Shown here piece by piece: positions 1 through 10,351 of a stretch of 64,000 nt of DNA (the first letter of the stretch is position 1; each line of letters opens with the position of its first letter). The notes under the pieces were generated by a model. The model ran no database searches, was not told the origin of the DNA, and saw only the letters and a program-made list of their open reading frames with translations. The position numbers and the translations under genes were made by a program. The stretch is from Microbulbifer elongatus (GTDB taxonomy: Bacteria; Pseudomonadota; Gammaproteobacteria; Pseudomonadales; Cellvibrionaceae), in contig NZ_CP088953.1 of assembly GCF_021165935.1 (NCBI RefSeq), positions 2,155,501-2,219,500 of the forward strand. The letters are read 5' to 3'.

Positions 1-31
1 TAGTGTCTGATTAACCGTACCTGAACAGTGT

Positions 32-55
32 CCCCGCTGGGCAAAGCCGGCGGGG
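32..55 (-). terminator. GC-rich hairpin downstream of the ydbH-like gene
   Basis: A CCCCGC...GCGGGG stem with an AAA loop and one mismatch lies just past the stop codon of the minus-strand ydbH-like gene. There is no clear T tract in that direction, so it may stabilise the mRNA 3' end or be a weak terminator. The ynbE/ydbL homologues that follow ydbH in enterobacteria are not visible in the 82 bases before the window edge. Confidence 0.3.
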
Positions 56-82
56 GATGCCTCGGCAGGTCCGACTCTGGTG

Positions 83-3000
83 CTATTGTATCTCCCGCTC
101 AAGTACATCCGTGAGGTCACGGCTCGCCTGGAGCGATCGGAGCATTGAGGGGATGTTGTTCTCCAGGTTCAGATTGATAATCAGATCCCGATTGGCGTCG
201 ATGGCCTTGCTGCGCCCGGTAAGCTTCAGGTTCAATGTCAGGCCACCGCTCAGTGGGTAGTCAATGGTGCCATGAATGTCGCGATAATTGTAATCTTCCA
301 GCGCGCCGGCAAGAAGCTTGAGTTGTGGGTTGCTGCCCAGCATGGACGGGGAGAATGCGCCGTAGTAACGCAGCCGTCCCCCCGGAGGGCGCGACTGCAC
401 AGTGCCTTTTTCGACCGTGATACCCTGGCGGTCGGTAGTGAGTGGAATGTTGGCGTCGAGTAAGCCACTGGCAGCGAAGTTTGTGGACTCCATTTCACGG
501 GCAAGGGCGCCGATCGCCAGCCCGGTAAACTGGAGTTGCGAGTTTCGCTCCTCGCCTTGGATGTTCCATACCAGGCTGTTGGATGTCAGTGCGCCTTCCA
601 GCAGCTCTGCCGAGAAGTCGCCCAGTGTGAGATCCCCCGTCTCACTCAGCGATAACGCAAAATGGACGTTTTTGATCGCGATGCCTGTATCCACCTGCTC
701 GATGGAAATGGGCGTGGGCTGCGCGGTCGCCCAATGGCCATTGATGGGTTTCAGGGCAACATTTCCGTTGATGCCCACCGCAAAGCTGCTGTTGTACTGT
801 AGCGCCGTATCCTTCAATTGAATATTGAGGTGGTCTCTGTTGACACCGGGCCAGTGGAATTGACCGTCGGCTTTTATTGATCCTTCCACAAGATCGATGG
901 GAAGGCCTTCTATTGCACTGGACAGCGGATGCTTTGGTGAAAATGTGCTTTCCGGGATACGCGCCTGAAGACTGCCCTGAGCGTCTAACAGATTGTGCTC
1001 CCAGGTCATGTGCAGAGTCAGTGGTCCGGCAGTAATCGCGTTTGTGCCGGACAATGTCTGGTCGCGGAATGCCAGCTTCCCGTTGACCGACATCGTACTC
1101 TCGTATTGGTCAAGGCCCCGAATACTGAGCTTCTCACCGCGAAAAGCGGTTTCGACACTGAATTTCTGTGGCTGCTCGCGCTCACGGGTCAATGACAGGT
1201 CGTCCAGGAAGATGAGCCCCTGCAGTCGATTGTCGTCCATTCGCAGAGGGTCCAGGCTTATTGCTATCTGTGGAGCGCTACAACGAGTGCGTCCCTCTCG
1301 GAGCGTGCAGCTGGTCTGTTGCGCGAACAGTTCCGGGTTTTGCAGGGAGAGCGCCTCGGCGCTCATCGTGTCTGCGGTGAGATCGAATGCGCTTAATCCA
1401 ATCTTCAGAGTGTGGTCTTCTGCCGTACTGAGCGCGATTTGCTCCAGCGACAGGTGTGCCCCGGCGACGCTTGCTTTGGCGGCACCCAATGTCAGCTCAC
1501 CAAGCGTGGCTTCTGCCCGGAGCGAGCAATTCAGCTGGGGAAGCCCGGTGCACTGAATGTCGTTGAACTGGCCGCTCACGACTGCCGGCTCGGCAGCGGA
1601 CACGAGTAGAGAAGTGGGTTGTGCCAGTACCGATAATGCCGGCAGGGACAGGCTCATGGGGCCGGGCAGTTTGGGTGCGGACAGTTGCACTGGACTGTGA
1701 CCTGTAGCCTGTATCCAGGCGCTTTTCCATTGAATAGCGTGCAACGGATTTGCATCGGAGGGCGGCGTGTAGTGGAAGGTAATGGCATCGCTTAACGTCA
1801 CTTCCGCGACGAAATGATCAATTGCGAATTTCTCTTGCTGCGCGAAAAGGCCGTCAATACCGGGTAGATAAAACCCGCCGGTAATGGTCTGTGTACCCTG
1901 TGCGTGAGCGATGGGTAGTTCAATGCCGAGGGTCCGCCAGCGTTCGGTATTCCGGAGCCGGAATATTTGGGCAAGGTGTGTACGTCCGGTGAAGCCGACA
2001 CGGGGAATGTTACCCTCGGTCGCAAAAGTAACATCACTTTCGAACAGCGGCGCAGGACTATGGTTTGACTCCGGCGCCAGGGAAGCGCGAATGCGTGTTT
2101 CTCCTGCGATGGACGCAGCCGATAGCGGTACCAGGGAGTGCAGTTCTATATTGACCGGATTGATGGCCGAAAAATACAAGAGAATGGGCATCCCCAGAAT
2201 GTCATCGGGTAAACGCATCGACAGCCCCTGGGAGCGGATGGACGCGCGGACCTGCGTGAGGTCAGTGGCCTGGGAAGGCTGATTCGGCAGTGAACCCGCG
2301 ACCTCAAGTGCCAGCTGTCCCTTCACCGAATCCGGGTACTCGAGCCAGGTCTTCAGACGCGTTCCGTGAATGCCGGCTTTATCGAGAAGTTCCGGTAGAC
2401 GTTCCGCCTCCAACGTCAATTGCGTCGCAATTTGCCACCTGGTCTTCGCGGTATCTGCTGCGGAAGGCTCTCCCCGGGAAAGCCCGGCTTCCAGTTGTGC
2501 GATGGGTTGATTGTGCTCAGTGAAACTGAGTGTCAACAGCGCAGAGTCGTTGCTGGTTTCAACGCCGAGATTCAGCGCACACTGAACGCACTGCGAAGCT
2601 TGTAGTCTGCCCCTCAGTTGGCCAGCTTCTGGCTGCTCCGCGATAAAGGAAAGGTGTCCCGCCAGTAGGTCCGGCCACCGTATCTCTGTCAGTGTCAGTT
2701 TGTGTAGCGGCAGATGACGCAGGCGAGCCAGCAGGTCAGCGATCGAACCCTGCTGGGGTGTCTTTTCGCTGGTTTGATCTCGAGCAGATGAAGATTGTGT
2801 GTCTGTCTTAGTGTCGTCACCCGGTGGCACAGGTGCTGGAGCATCTTTGGCACTCGCCCCGGCACTTCCAGCTCTGCCCGGTGAGCCGGGTGCGGGGGCG
2901 ATAGAAACCCGGGCAATGGAGAGCTCCGACCTGGCCGGTGGGGGATTGGGGCGGGAGATTGTCAGTGTGTGGATGAGTGCGGTCAGCTCCGTAATGCGAA

Positions 3001-3247
3001 TACCATGCAAGTGAATGGTGTACTGATCGTCTGACGTCAGAGTGAGACGTTGAATATCCGCGCGAACGCCCCGGTTGGTGTGCGCCAGGGTAAAACCGTC
3101 TAGCCCGGTAACAGACAGGCCGTCCAGCTGACGGCTTATCAGTGCCGGAACCCAGAAATATCGCGTGACCCAGAGACTTGCTGCGAGCAGAGCCAGAGCG
3201 GCCGCTGAAATCGCGGCCAATTTAACGATACGGGACACAAGACGCAC
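83..3247 (-). CDS. ydbH: YdbH-like AsmA-family intermembrane lipid transport protein
   Basis: This is a 1054-residue protein with one N-terminal membrane segment (residues about 9-30) followed by a long beta-rich periplasmic body. The C-terminal 150 residues, including GGRLRYYG and the DLIINLNLENNIPSMLRSL stretch, resemble the end of Escherichia coli YdbH (879 residues). In that family the protein is an AsmA-like bridge moving phospholipids between inner and outer membranes, acting with the lipoprotein YnbE. A Pro/Ala/Ser/Asp-rich low-complexity insert near residues 115-165 helps explain the extra length. The start is GTG preceded by GAGG at a spacing of 5; an overlapping ATG is out of frame. 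It is transcribed divergently from the glutamyltransferase gene. Family assignment is by eye; substrate and partners are inferred. Confidence 0.75.
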   Translation of the reverse strand: MRLVSRIVKLAAISAAALALLAASLWVTRYFWVPALISRQLDGLSVTGLDGFTLAHTNRGVRADIQRLTLTSDDQYTIHLHGIRITELTALIHTLTISRPNPPPARSELSIARVSIAPAPGSPGRAGSAGASAKDAPAPVPPGDDTKTDTQSSSARDQTSEKTPQQGSIADLLARLRHLPLHKLTLTEIRWPDLLAGHLSFIAEQPEAGQLRGRLQASQCVQCALNLGVETSNDSALLTLSFTEHNQPIAQLEAGLSRGEPSAADTAKTRWQIATQLTLEAERLPELLDKAGIHGTRLKTWLEYPDSVKGQLALEVAGSLPNQPSQATDLTQVRASIRSQGLSMRLPDDILGMPILLYFSAINPVNIELHSLVPLSAASIAGETRIRASLAPESNHSPAPLFESDVTFATEGNIPRVGFTGRTHLAQIFRLRNTERWRTLGIELPIAHAQGTQTITGGFYLPGIDGLFAQQEKFAIDHFVAEVTLSDAITFHYTPPSDANPLHAIQWKSAWIQATGHSPVQLSAPKLPGPMSLSLPALSVLAQPTSLLVSAAEPAVVSGQFNDIQCTGLPQLNCSLRAEATLGELTLGAAKASVAGAHLSLEQIALSTAEDHTLKIGLSAFDLTADTMSAEALSLQNPELFAQQTSCTLREGRTRCSAPQIAISLDPLRMDDNRLQGLIFLDDLSLTREREQPQKFSVETAFRGEKLSIRGLDQYESTMSVNGKLAFRDQTLSGTNAITAGPLTLHMTWEHNLLDAQGSLQARIPESTFSPKHPLSSAIEGLPIDLVEGSIKADGQFHWPGVNRDHLNIQLKDTALQYNSSFAVGINGNVALKPINGHWATAQPTPISIEQVDTGIAIKNVHFALSLSETGDLTLGDFSAELLEGALTSNSLVWNIQGEERNSQLQFTGLAIGALAREMESTNFAASGLLDANIPLTTDRQGITVEKGTVQSRPPGGRLRYYGAFSPSMLGSNPQLKLLAGALEDYNYRDIHGTIDYPLSGGLTLNLKLTGRSKAIDANRDLIINLNLENNIPSMLRSLQASRDLTDVLEREIQ

Positions 3248-3426
3248 ATATACCTCGGTTGACCGGCCTGTCTAATACGGAGAGACTTGCTCTGAGAATA
3301 ACGATAGGAACAGTAATTGTGAAACTCGAGATGACAGTTTTTATCTCCCGTCTGGCCCGCAATGGTTCAGCAGCTTCGTTGCAAAGCGGCCGCAGGTATA
3401 GAAGTTGGTGCACGGCAACCGCAGCA

Positions 3427-5118
3427 ATGCGTGCCATTGGTGCATTTGTCGCCACGCTGGCGTTCAGCGCCGGTGTATATGGGTATGACCGCGTTAACGG
3501 AGAGGGGTTCGCCAGCCGCTCTCCTGTACTGGCTACCCAGGGGATGGCTGCCACCAGCCAGCCGCTCGCGACTCAGGTGGCTCTGGATATCCTCAAACAG
3601 GGTGGCAGTGCGGTTGATGCTGCCATTGCTGCCAACGCGGTGCAGGGGCTGATGGAGCCAACCGGTAACGGGATAGGTGGTGACCTGTTTGCCATTGTCT
3701 GGAGTGCTGAAGATAAAAAGCTCCACGGTTTGAATGCCAGCGGCCGCTCGCCAAAGCCTCTGCCATTCGAGTATTTTGCCGACAATAATCTGGAGAAAAT
3801 CCCGTCTCATGGTCCACTGCCGGTGTCCGTGCCCGGTGCAGTGGACGGCTGGTTCGCATTGCACGAGAAATTTGGTCGGTTGCCTATGGAGCAGCTGCTG
3901 GCACCGGCAATCCGATACGCGAACGAAGGCTTTCCTGTTACTCAGCTGGTTGCCTACTATTGGAACCGCTCTGTACCGATTCTCGAGAAATTTCCCGGTT
4001 TTCGCGATACTTTTATGCCCGGGGGCAAAGCACCGGCTGAGGGAGACCTGTTCCGCAACCCGCGTCTGGCGAAGACTTTACAGAAAATCGCTGACGGTGG
4101 CCGTGACGCTTTTTATAAAGGGGATATCGCGCGCGAGATCGACCGCTATATGAAACAGAATGGCGGGTTCCTTTCCTATGAGGATCTGGCCAGCCATACC
4201 TCTGATTGGGTCAAGCCAGTATCCACCAACTATCGCGGCTACGATGTGTGGGAATTGCCGCCCAATGGGCAGGGTATTGCCGCTTTGCAGATACTGAATA
4301 TTCTGGAAGGTTTTGACTTGAAGAAGCTGGGGCGTACCAGTCCGGAATACGTACACCTGTTTGTGGAAGCAAAGAAACTGGCCTTCGAGGATCGTGCGAA
4401 ATATTACGCGGACCCCGATTTCAATCAGCTGCCAGTGAAGGAACTGATCTCAAAATCCTATGCGGAGAAACGTCGCAAACTCATCAACCCCGACAAAGCT
4501 GCCAAGCACTATGATGCGGGAAATGTCGCTTTGCGACATGGCGATACCATCTATCTCACCACCGCCGATCAAGACGGCAATATGGTGTCTTTGATCCAGA
4601 GCAACTACCGGGGTATGGGCTCGGGGATGACGCCGGGAGAACTCGGATTTATTTTGCAGGACCGTGGTGAGATGTTCAGCCTCAAGGAAGGCCATTTCAA
4701 TCAGTATCAACCGGGCAAACGCCCATTTCATACCATCATCCCGGCCTTCGTTACCAGGAATGGGAAGCCCTGGTTGAGCTTTGGTGTCATGGGGGGCGCT
4801 ACTCAGCCGCAAATGCATGCGCAGATCGTCATCAATATGGTGGACTTCGGCCTCAATGTTCAGGAAGCCGGGGATGCGCCACGTATTCTACACAGCGGCT
4901 CCAGTCAGCCCACGGATGAGTTGATGGAGGACGGCGGCTACATCAGTCTGGAGGACGGCTTTCCTATGGAAACCCGGCGCAGACTGGTGCAGATGGGGCA
5001 CAAGATTCGCTTCGAAAGTGGCCCCTACGGCGGCTATCAGGGCATCCTGAAAGCGGAAAACGGTGTCTATCACGGCGCATCGGAAAGTCGCAAAGATGGG
5101 CACGCCGCGGGGTATTGA
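3427..5118 (+). CDS. ggt: Gamma-glutamyltransferase (glutathione hydrolase), periplasmic
   Basis: The enzyme cleaves the gamma-glutamyl bond of glutathione and related peptides, or transfers the glutamyl group. It is an Ntn-hydrolase made as a precursor that self-cleaves into two subunits. The predicted nucleophile is the Thr of GDTIYLTTADQDGN (codon at 4546-4548), which aligns with the autocleavage Thr of the family; downstream GSGMTPGE and GVMGGATQPQ fit the small subunit. From ATG 3427 the protein has 563 residues, the usual length, and begins with a clean signal peptide (MRAIGAFVATLAFSAG). The frame stays open upstream to in-frame starts at 3331 and 3259, and none of the three has a strong ribosome site, so the start is uncertain. 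The next gene, an aminopeptidase, would act on the dipeptides released. Confidence 0.88.
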   Translation: MRAIGAFVATLAFSAGVYGYDRVNGEGFASRSPVLATQGMAATSQPLATQVALDILKQGGSAVDAAIAANAVQGLMEPTGNGIGGDLFAIVWSAEDKKLHGLNASGRSPKPLPFEYFADNNLEKIPSHGPLPVSVPGAVDGWFALHEKFGRLPMEQLLAPAIRYANEGFPVTQLVAYYWNRSVPILEKFPGFRDTFMPGGKAPAEGDLFRNPRLAKTLQKIADGGRDAFYKGDIAREIDRYMKQNGGFLSYEDLASHTSDWVKPVSTNYRGYDVWELPPNGQGIAALQILNILEGFDLKKLGRTSPEYVHLFVEAKKLAFEDRAKYYADPDFNQLPVKELISKSYAEKRRKLINPDKAAKHYDAGNVALRHGDTIYLTTADQDGNMVSLIQSNYRGMGSGMTPGELGFILQDRGEMFSLKEGHFNQYQPGKRPFHTIIPAFVTRNGKPWLSFGVMGGATQPQMHAQIVINMVDFGLNVQEAGDAPRILHSGSSQPTDELMEDGGYISLEDGFPMETRRRLVQMGHKIRFESGPYGGYQGILKAENGVYHGASESRKDGHAAGY

Positions 5119-5187
5119 ACCGCGAAGCTTATGGAAGGCGGGCGCCGACTTCTTGGGGCCCACAGGTATTGCAAGAGATTGTTGGAA

Positions 5188-7827
5188 ATGAAAGACACAC
5201 AGCCACGCACTATTTATCTGAAAGACTACCGGGCGCCTGAGTATCTGGTGGATCGTACCGAACTCACATTCGACCTGGACCCGCACGCCACCCTGGTCAA
5301 ATCGCGCCTGTCTGTGCGGCGCAATCCAGATGCGAATGGCACTGATACGTTACCGGCACTTTGGCTTGATGGCGTAGACCTTGAGCTTCTGTCCATTGCG
5401 ATCGACGGTGAGTTACTACCTGCCCATCGCTATACAGAAAAACCAGGGGGGTTATTACTCAATGTGGATAAGTCCGCATTTGTGCTGGAAGTTCAGACAC
5501 GGATAGCGCCGGAGGCCAACACATCATTGGAGGGGTTGTATCTCTCCAATGGTATGTACTGTACCCAGTGTGAGGCGGAAGGCTTTCGTAAGATTACTTT
5601 CTATCCGGACCGCCCGGATGTGATGAGTGTATTTACTACCACCATTGTTGCGCCAGCGAACTACCCGGTACTGCTGTCAAACGGAAATAAAATTGACAGC
5701 GGGACCACGGCGGATGGCCGTCTCACCGTGACCTGGGAAGACCCCTTTGCGAAGCCCTCCTATCTGTTTGCCCTGGTCGCCGGGGACCTGCAGTTTGTAG
5801 AAGACCGGTTTATCACCTGTAGCGGCCGTGAAGTGACGTTGCAGCTGTATACAGAACCCAAGAATATCGGCAAGTGTGAACATGCGATGACCTCACTGAA
5901 GCACTCCATGAAGTGGGATGAAGAGGTATACGGCCGGGAGTACGATCTTGATATCTTCATGATCGTAGCGGTGGATCATTTCAATATGGGGGCCATGGAA
6001 AATAAAGGGCTGAATATCTTCAATTCCGCCTGTGTACTGGCAAGCCCGGAAACGGCAACCGATGCTGCTTTCCAGCGTATCGAAGCCATTGTCGCTCACG
6101 AATATTTTCACAACTGGTCCGGTAACCGGGTCACCTGTCGTGACTGGTTTCAGCTGAGCCTGAAAGAAGGCTTCACCGTATTCCGCGATGCGGAATTTTC
6201 TGCGGACATGAATTCCCGCGCGGTAAAACGTATTGAGGATGTCACTCTGCTACGCACCGCGCAGTTCGCGGAGGACGCTGGGCCCATGGCGCACCCGGTG
6301 CGCCCGGACTCCTATATGGAAATTTCCAATTTCTACACTCTTACCGTGTACGAAAAGGGCGCGGAGGTTGTGCGGATGATCCACACGATTCTCGGTGCCG
6401 AAGGATTTCGTCGTGGTAGCGATCTTTACTTCGAGCGCCACGACGGCCAAGCCGTTACCTGTGAGGACTTCATCGTGGCCATGGAAGATGCCAATGGTGC
6501 GGACCTCCAGCAATTCCGCCGCTGGTACAGTCAGGCTGGGACCCCTGTGCTGGATGTCGAAGATACCTACGACATGGAAACTCAGGAGTACCGTCTGACT
6601 ATTCGACAGCACACGCCTGATTCGCCGGGGCAGGTAGACAAATTGCCACTGCACATTCCGGTGTCTATCGCTTTACTTGGTAGGAGCGGCAGTGCATTGC
6701 CGCTGGATTCCTCCGGTGAAGTGGAGTGTGTTCTACATGTCACGGAACCCTGTCAGGAGTTTGTATTCGGCAATATTCCGGAGCGGCCATTACCCTCACT
6801 GTTGCGGGGCTTCTCGGCACCAGTCAAGTTGCGCTACGGCTACGGTGTGGAGCAATTGCTCTTTTTGATGCGTCACGATAGCGATCCGTTTAATCAGTGG
6901 GATGCGGGGCAGCGCCTTGCTTTTGATGCGCTTTCCTCGTTGCAGCAAGCTTACCGGAATGGGACAGAGCTGGAACTGCCAGAATCCCTGATCGATGGGC
7001 TCTCAGCGGTATTGGAGAATACCCGGCTTGATCCTGCGCTGGTGGCGAAGATGTTGGCACTACCGAGCGCGCAGGAACTGACAGAGCAGGGCGGTGAAAT
7101 TGATGCCCCTGCGATTATTGCCGCGCGTAACTTTGTACGGGACGGAGTCGCCAAAACACTGAAACCGCAGTTCCGGGCACGCTATGAAGCACTGAATGTC
7201 CAAAAACCCTACTGCCCGACGGCCAGTGATATTGCCGAACGGAGTCTGAAAAACACCTGTCTGTCTTACCTGTGCGCCACTGGCGACCAGGAGATGCTGG
7301 CCCTGGCGGAGGCCCAGTTGGCCCGCGATGACAACATGACCGATAGTGCCGCGGCACTGGCGGCCCTGGTTGAGTTCGGTCCGGCGGACAAAGCGCAGGC
7401 GCACCTGGATGCGTTTTACCGACAATGGCAGCAGGACACACAGGTGGTGGAAACCTGGTTTGGACTGCAGAGTAGCAGTCCCACATTCGGAACTCTGGAT
7501 CGTGTACGGGCGCTTATGCAACACAGTGCCTTTGAGTTCAAAAACCCGAATAAGGTAAGAGCGGTTATTGGTGGCTTCGCGATGCGGAACTTTGCACAGT
7601 TCCATGCGCCGGATGGCAGCGGTTACGCGTTTCTCGCAGAACAGGTGATCGCTCTGGATAAACTGAATCCCCAGATCGCTGCGCGGATCGTGACGCCACT
7701 GACTCGGTGGCGCAAGTACCGAGCGGAAGAGTCCACACAGGTTCAGGCGGCACTGAAGACCGTCCGCGAAAGCGGCGAACTGTCACGGGACCTCTACGAG
7801 GTCGTTAGTAAAAGTCTTGCGGATTGA
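5188..7827 (+). CDS. pepN: Aminopeptidase N (M1 family zinc metallopeptidase)
   Basis: This cytosolic zinc aminopeptidase removes N-terminal residues from peptides. The 879-residue product matches the roughly 870 residues of E. coli PepN. GAMENKG, the exopeptidase motif binding the free amino terminus, is followed by the zinc site HEYFH near residues 304-308 and by the third zinc ligand in LKEGFTVFRD. The start at 5188 gives MKDTQPRTIYLKDYRAPEY, the characteristic PepN N-terminus; an upstream in-frame start at 5131 adds 19 unlike residues. It lies 70 nt after ggt on the same strand, so the two may be co-transcribed for use of glutathione or peptides. Confidence 0.95.
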   Translation: MKDTQPRTIYLKDYRAPEYLVDRTELTFDLDPHATLVKSRLSVRRNPDANGTDTLPALWLDGVDLELLSIAIDGELLPAHRYTEKPGGLLLNVDKSAFVLEVQTRIAPEANTSLEGLYLSNGMYCTQCEAEGFRKITFYPDRPDVMSVFTTTIVAPANYPVLLSNGNKIDSGTTADGRLTVTWEDPFAKPSYLFALVAGDLQFVEDRFITCSGREVTLQLYTEPKNIGKCEHAMTSLKHSMKWDEEVYGREYDLDIFMIVAVDHFNMGAMENKGLNIFNSACVLASPETATDAAFQRIEAIVAHEYFHNWSGNRVTCRDWFQLSLKEGFTVFRDAEFSADMNSRAVKRIEDVTLLRTAQFAEDAGPMAHPVRPDSYMEISNFYTLTVYEKGAEVVRMIHTILGAEGFRRGSDLYFERHDGQAVTCEDFIVAMEDANGADLQQFRRWYSQAGTPVLDVEDTYDMETQEYRLTIRQHTPDSPGQVDKLPLHIPVSIALLGRSGSALPLDSSGEVECVLHVTEPCQEFVFGNIPERPLPSLLRGFSAPVKLRYGYGVEQLLFLMRHDSDPFNQWDAGQRLAFDALSSLQQAYRNGTELELPESLIDGLSAVLENTRLDPALVAKMLALPSAQELTEQGGEIDAPAIIAARNFVRDGVAKTLKPQFRARYEALNVQKPYCPTASDIAERSLKNTCLSYLCATGDQEMLALAEAQLARDDNMTDSAAALAALVEFGPADKAQAHLDAFYRQWQQDTQVVETWFGLQSSSPTFGTLDRVRALMQHSAFEFKNPNKVRAVIGGFAMRNFAQFHAPDGSGYAFLAEQVIALDKLNPQIAARIVTPLTRWRKYRAEESTQVQAALKTVRESGELSRDLYEVVSKSLAD

Positions 7828-7839
7828 GTGAGCATTCCA

Positions 7840-7863
7840 CGGGAGCCGTTTACAGGGCTCCCG
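7840..7863. terminator. Hairpin between convergent pepN and sixA-like genes
   Basis: GGGAGCC (7841-7847) pairs with GGCTCCC (7856-7862), and the flanking C/G closes an eighth pair. It sits between two converging genes. No T run follows on either strand, so it is a weak candidate for bidirectional termination. Confidence 0.4.
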
Positions 7864-7877
7864 CGGGTCACGGCGGG

Positions 7878-8465
7878 TTAGCGGATCTGATTTCGGTCGG
7901 TCCGCTCTCGCCCAAGTGCCTCGATACTGAGCGCACCGCTATCCGGATCCAGATTCAGGCGGGTTTGTGAGGTGTAATCGGCCAGGAACTGGGTGACACG
8001 TTCATCCTTGCGTATCGCCGCAACGACTGCGTTGATCACCAAAAAGTGACAGAACACCAGAGTGGTTTTAGCTGCGCTGTCTTTCCCCAGTCCGGACAAT
8101 GCCCGCATGAGCCCAGTTCGCCACAGGGCTTGCTCTGAGGTCAGGTTGCCCCAGTCACTATCAAGAAATGTCTGAATCCAGTTCCCCCGCTCAGCGAGCG
8201 GGATCCCCTGTGGTGAGGGGATCTCGATAAAATCATCTCGCTCAATCAGCGGCTTCCGCCACAGTCGGGATACCGGCATCGCAGTCTGTCGTGCACGGGC
8301 CTTTGGGCTGCTGATCAGTCGTACTCCGCTACCATCGGGGTACTGTCGCTGCAGATCCTGCGCTAGTTCCATAGCCTGTTGTCGTCCCAGACCGGTGAGG
8401 CCGGGATCACCATCCGTGGGTGACTTGGCTGCCTCACCGTGGCGAATCAGTACGATTTTGTGCAA
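7878..8465 (-). CDS. SixA-like histidine phosphatase family protein
   Basis: A 195-residue protein beginning MHKIVLIRHGEA, where RHGE carries the phospho-accepting histidine of the histidine phosphatase superfamily. SSPKARARQTA supplies the second conserved arginine, and VFCHFLVINA holds the second catalytic histidine in place of the usual GH. Small members such as SixA dephosphorylate phosphohistidine proteins, but this one is longer than E. coli SixA (161 residues) and its substrate is unknown. The start appears to be TTG, with GGAG 9 nt upstream. Confidence 0.7.
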   Translation of the reverse strand: MHKIVLIRHGEAAKSPTDGDPGLTGLGRQQAMELAQDLQRQYPDGSGVRLISSPKARARQTAMPVSRLWRKPLIERDDFIEIPSPQGIPLAERGNWIQTFLDSDWGNLTSEQALWRTGLMRALSGLGKDSAAKTTLVFCHFLVINAVVAAIRKDERVTQFLADYTSQTRLNLDPDSGALSIEALGRERTDRNQIR

Positions 8466-8510
8466 TGTGGGATACTCCGTAGATCAGCGGGAGCCCCGAT
8501 TTTACGCGCT

Positions 8511-10097
8511 TTATAGAAAACCGCGTAGTTGGTGATCATCGAGATCTGCCCAAAGGGTCTGTAGAGCCTCCGGGTTGAGCGTTCTATCGGACTGGCTACC
8601 AAACTGTTTACTGTGCCCCCTATCATAATCGGGCCAGTCTGTGCCGGGCTCGCCGGATTCCGCGAAATTCAACCAGGCATCCCGCATGGATTCACTAAGG
8701 GGGTGGGGCTCGGCTTCCCCACCGTAAAAATGTGCCAGATCCTCTGCGGCGTGTGTGCCAAATACAAAGCCCAGCTCGGCGGCGTGGCAGGCCCCTAACA
8801 AGGGCTGTGCGCTCAACGGGTGGGTAAAGTGATAGTGATACCGTTTTCCCTGATGGGCACCGAGTAGCCTCAGTCCAGGAACGGTAAATACCATATCGGT
8901 TAACATCAGGTTCCAGGTGCGGCTCCACAGTGGCCATGGATTCTCCGGCATGGACTCCGCGCGCGCGCGGTAGTACTCCAGTAGTGGGGCAATCTTGGCT
9001 TCTGGAATGACATGCTGTAAGTGGCCGCGGATTTGCTGGTCGTCCAGGGTAAACGTCTCCGGTCGTGCAGCACTGAAAAGATTCCATTCGTCGCTATTGC
9101 TTCCCACCATCATCGCGACATTCGCCGCCGCGGGGTTTTTCAAGGCGTCCACCGGGGCGCTCTGCAGGAACTGTCCATCCTGAACAGGCTTGAATGGCAG
9201 GTGCCCCCAGCGCTGATCTGTGCAGGGGGCGTCAATAATGGCCGCTTGTGCCTTCAATAGCTGTGGTACGGTGAGCGTGTGTATGGGCGCTCGGCTGTCA
9301 CTGTGTAGCGCTTCCAGAAAAGACTCTGCCAACTGGGTTGCGTGTTCCGGTTGATGGTAAACACCCGGATTGCCGCTCTGCACAATTGCTTTATGAAACA
9401 GATTGCCGCACAGAGGCTCGCGTTGCTGAGGGCAGGCGGAGAATAGCGAAGCGATGCTCATCGCACCAGCGGACTCGCCAAACAAGGTAATGTTGGCGGG
9501 GTCGCCGCCAAACGCGCTGATATTCTCCTGCACCCAGCGCAGTGCCGCCAGTTGATCCATCAGGCCTTCGTTACCTGTGGCTGGCAGGTCGCTAATGTCA
9601 CATAAGCGCAGAAAGCCGAACACGCCCAACCGGTAATTCAACGTTACCACCAGGGCGCGGCCACTTGCTGCCAGGTACTTGCCGTCGTAAAGCGCCTGAC
9701 TACCTGAGCCGAGGTAAAAGGAACCACCGTGAATCCACACCATGACTGGCAGCTTTTCCTGTTGGGGGCTCAGGGGTGCGTAGATATTCAGGTAAAGGCA
9801 GTCTTCTGATTCCGGTTGCTCTCCGTTGGGACCACGAATTTCAAACAGAGATGATGGGTTTTGTGGCGCAGGCATACCATAGCGAGTTGCCTCCAGTACA
9901 TCATGCCACGGGGATAGTGGCTGAGGTGCCCGCCAGCGCAGCTCATCTACGGGCGGGCGAGCATAGGGAATCCCCAGAAACTGCTTTACCGAAAGTTGAT
10001 CGTCCAATTTTCCCCGGATTGCGCCACAGGGCGCTTCTACCAATAGACTGTCGTTTCTCGGGTGCTGCATCAGTGTTGTGTCCTGCGTAGTAGTCAT
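8511..10097 (-). CDS. Type B carboxylesterase
   Basis: An alpha/beta-hydrolase of the carboxylesterase/cholinesterase family, about 528 residues from ATG 10097. FGGDPANITLFGESAGA carries the nucleophilic serine of GESAG near residue 209. IHGGSF is the oxyanion-hole segment and SEDCLYLNIY a family signature; ACHAAELGFVFG near the C-terminus probably holds the catalytic histidine. No signal peptide is visible, so it may be cytoplasmic. The frame extends to a TTG at 10130. Substrate cannot be told from sequence. The product is divergent from the leader region of the MFS gene. Confidence 0.85.
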   Translation of the reverse strand: MTTTQDTTLMQHPRNDSLLVEAPCGAIRGKLDDQLSVKQFLGIPYARPPVDELRWRAPQPLSPWHDVLEATRYGMPAPQNPSSLFEIRGPNGEQPESEDCLYLNIYAPLSPQQEKLPVMVWIHGGSFYLGSGSQALYDGKYLAASGRALVVTLNYRLGVFGFLRLCDISDLPATGNEGLMDQLAALRWVQENISAFGGDPANITLFGESAGAMSIASLFSACPQQREPLCGNLFHKAIVQSGNPGVYHQPEHATQLAESFLEALHSDSRAPIHTLTVPQLLKAQAAIIDAPCTDQRWGHLPFKPVQDGQFLQSAPVDALKNPAAANVAMMVGSNSDEWNLFSAARPETFTLDDQQIRGHLQHVIPEAKIAPLLEYYRARAESMPENPWPLWSRTWNLMLTDMVFTVPGLRLLGAHQGKRYHYHFTHPLSAQPLLGACHAAELGFVFGTHAAEDLAHFYGGEAEPHPLSESMRDAWLNFAESGEPGTDWPDYDRGHSKQFGSQSDRTLNPEALQTLWADLDDHQLRGFL

Positions 10098-10351
10098 TTC
10101 CAGCAACTGGCGATAGTGACGTGGATTCAAGTGTCGGGCAGGTGCTGTCTTAGGTCACTCTCAGTATAGAAGCTGTCATATTTGGGAATTCGGGCACCAT
10201 TTGTGAAAGAAATGTTTCTGTCGATTCGCCGAAAATTACGGTTGCATCGGTCAACTGTTGAGATATGATTAAAAAGTAACTGTCCTGTTGTCATCGAAAC
10301 GCTCATAGTGACGATCACCGTTGAGCGGCTTTCAATCAGAGCATTCAATCT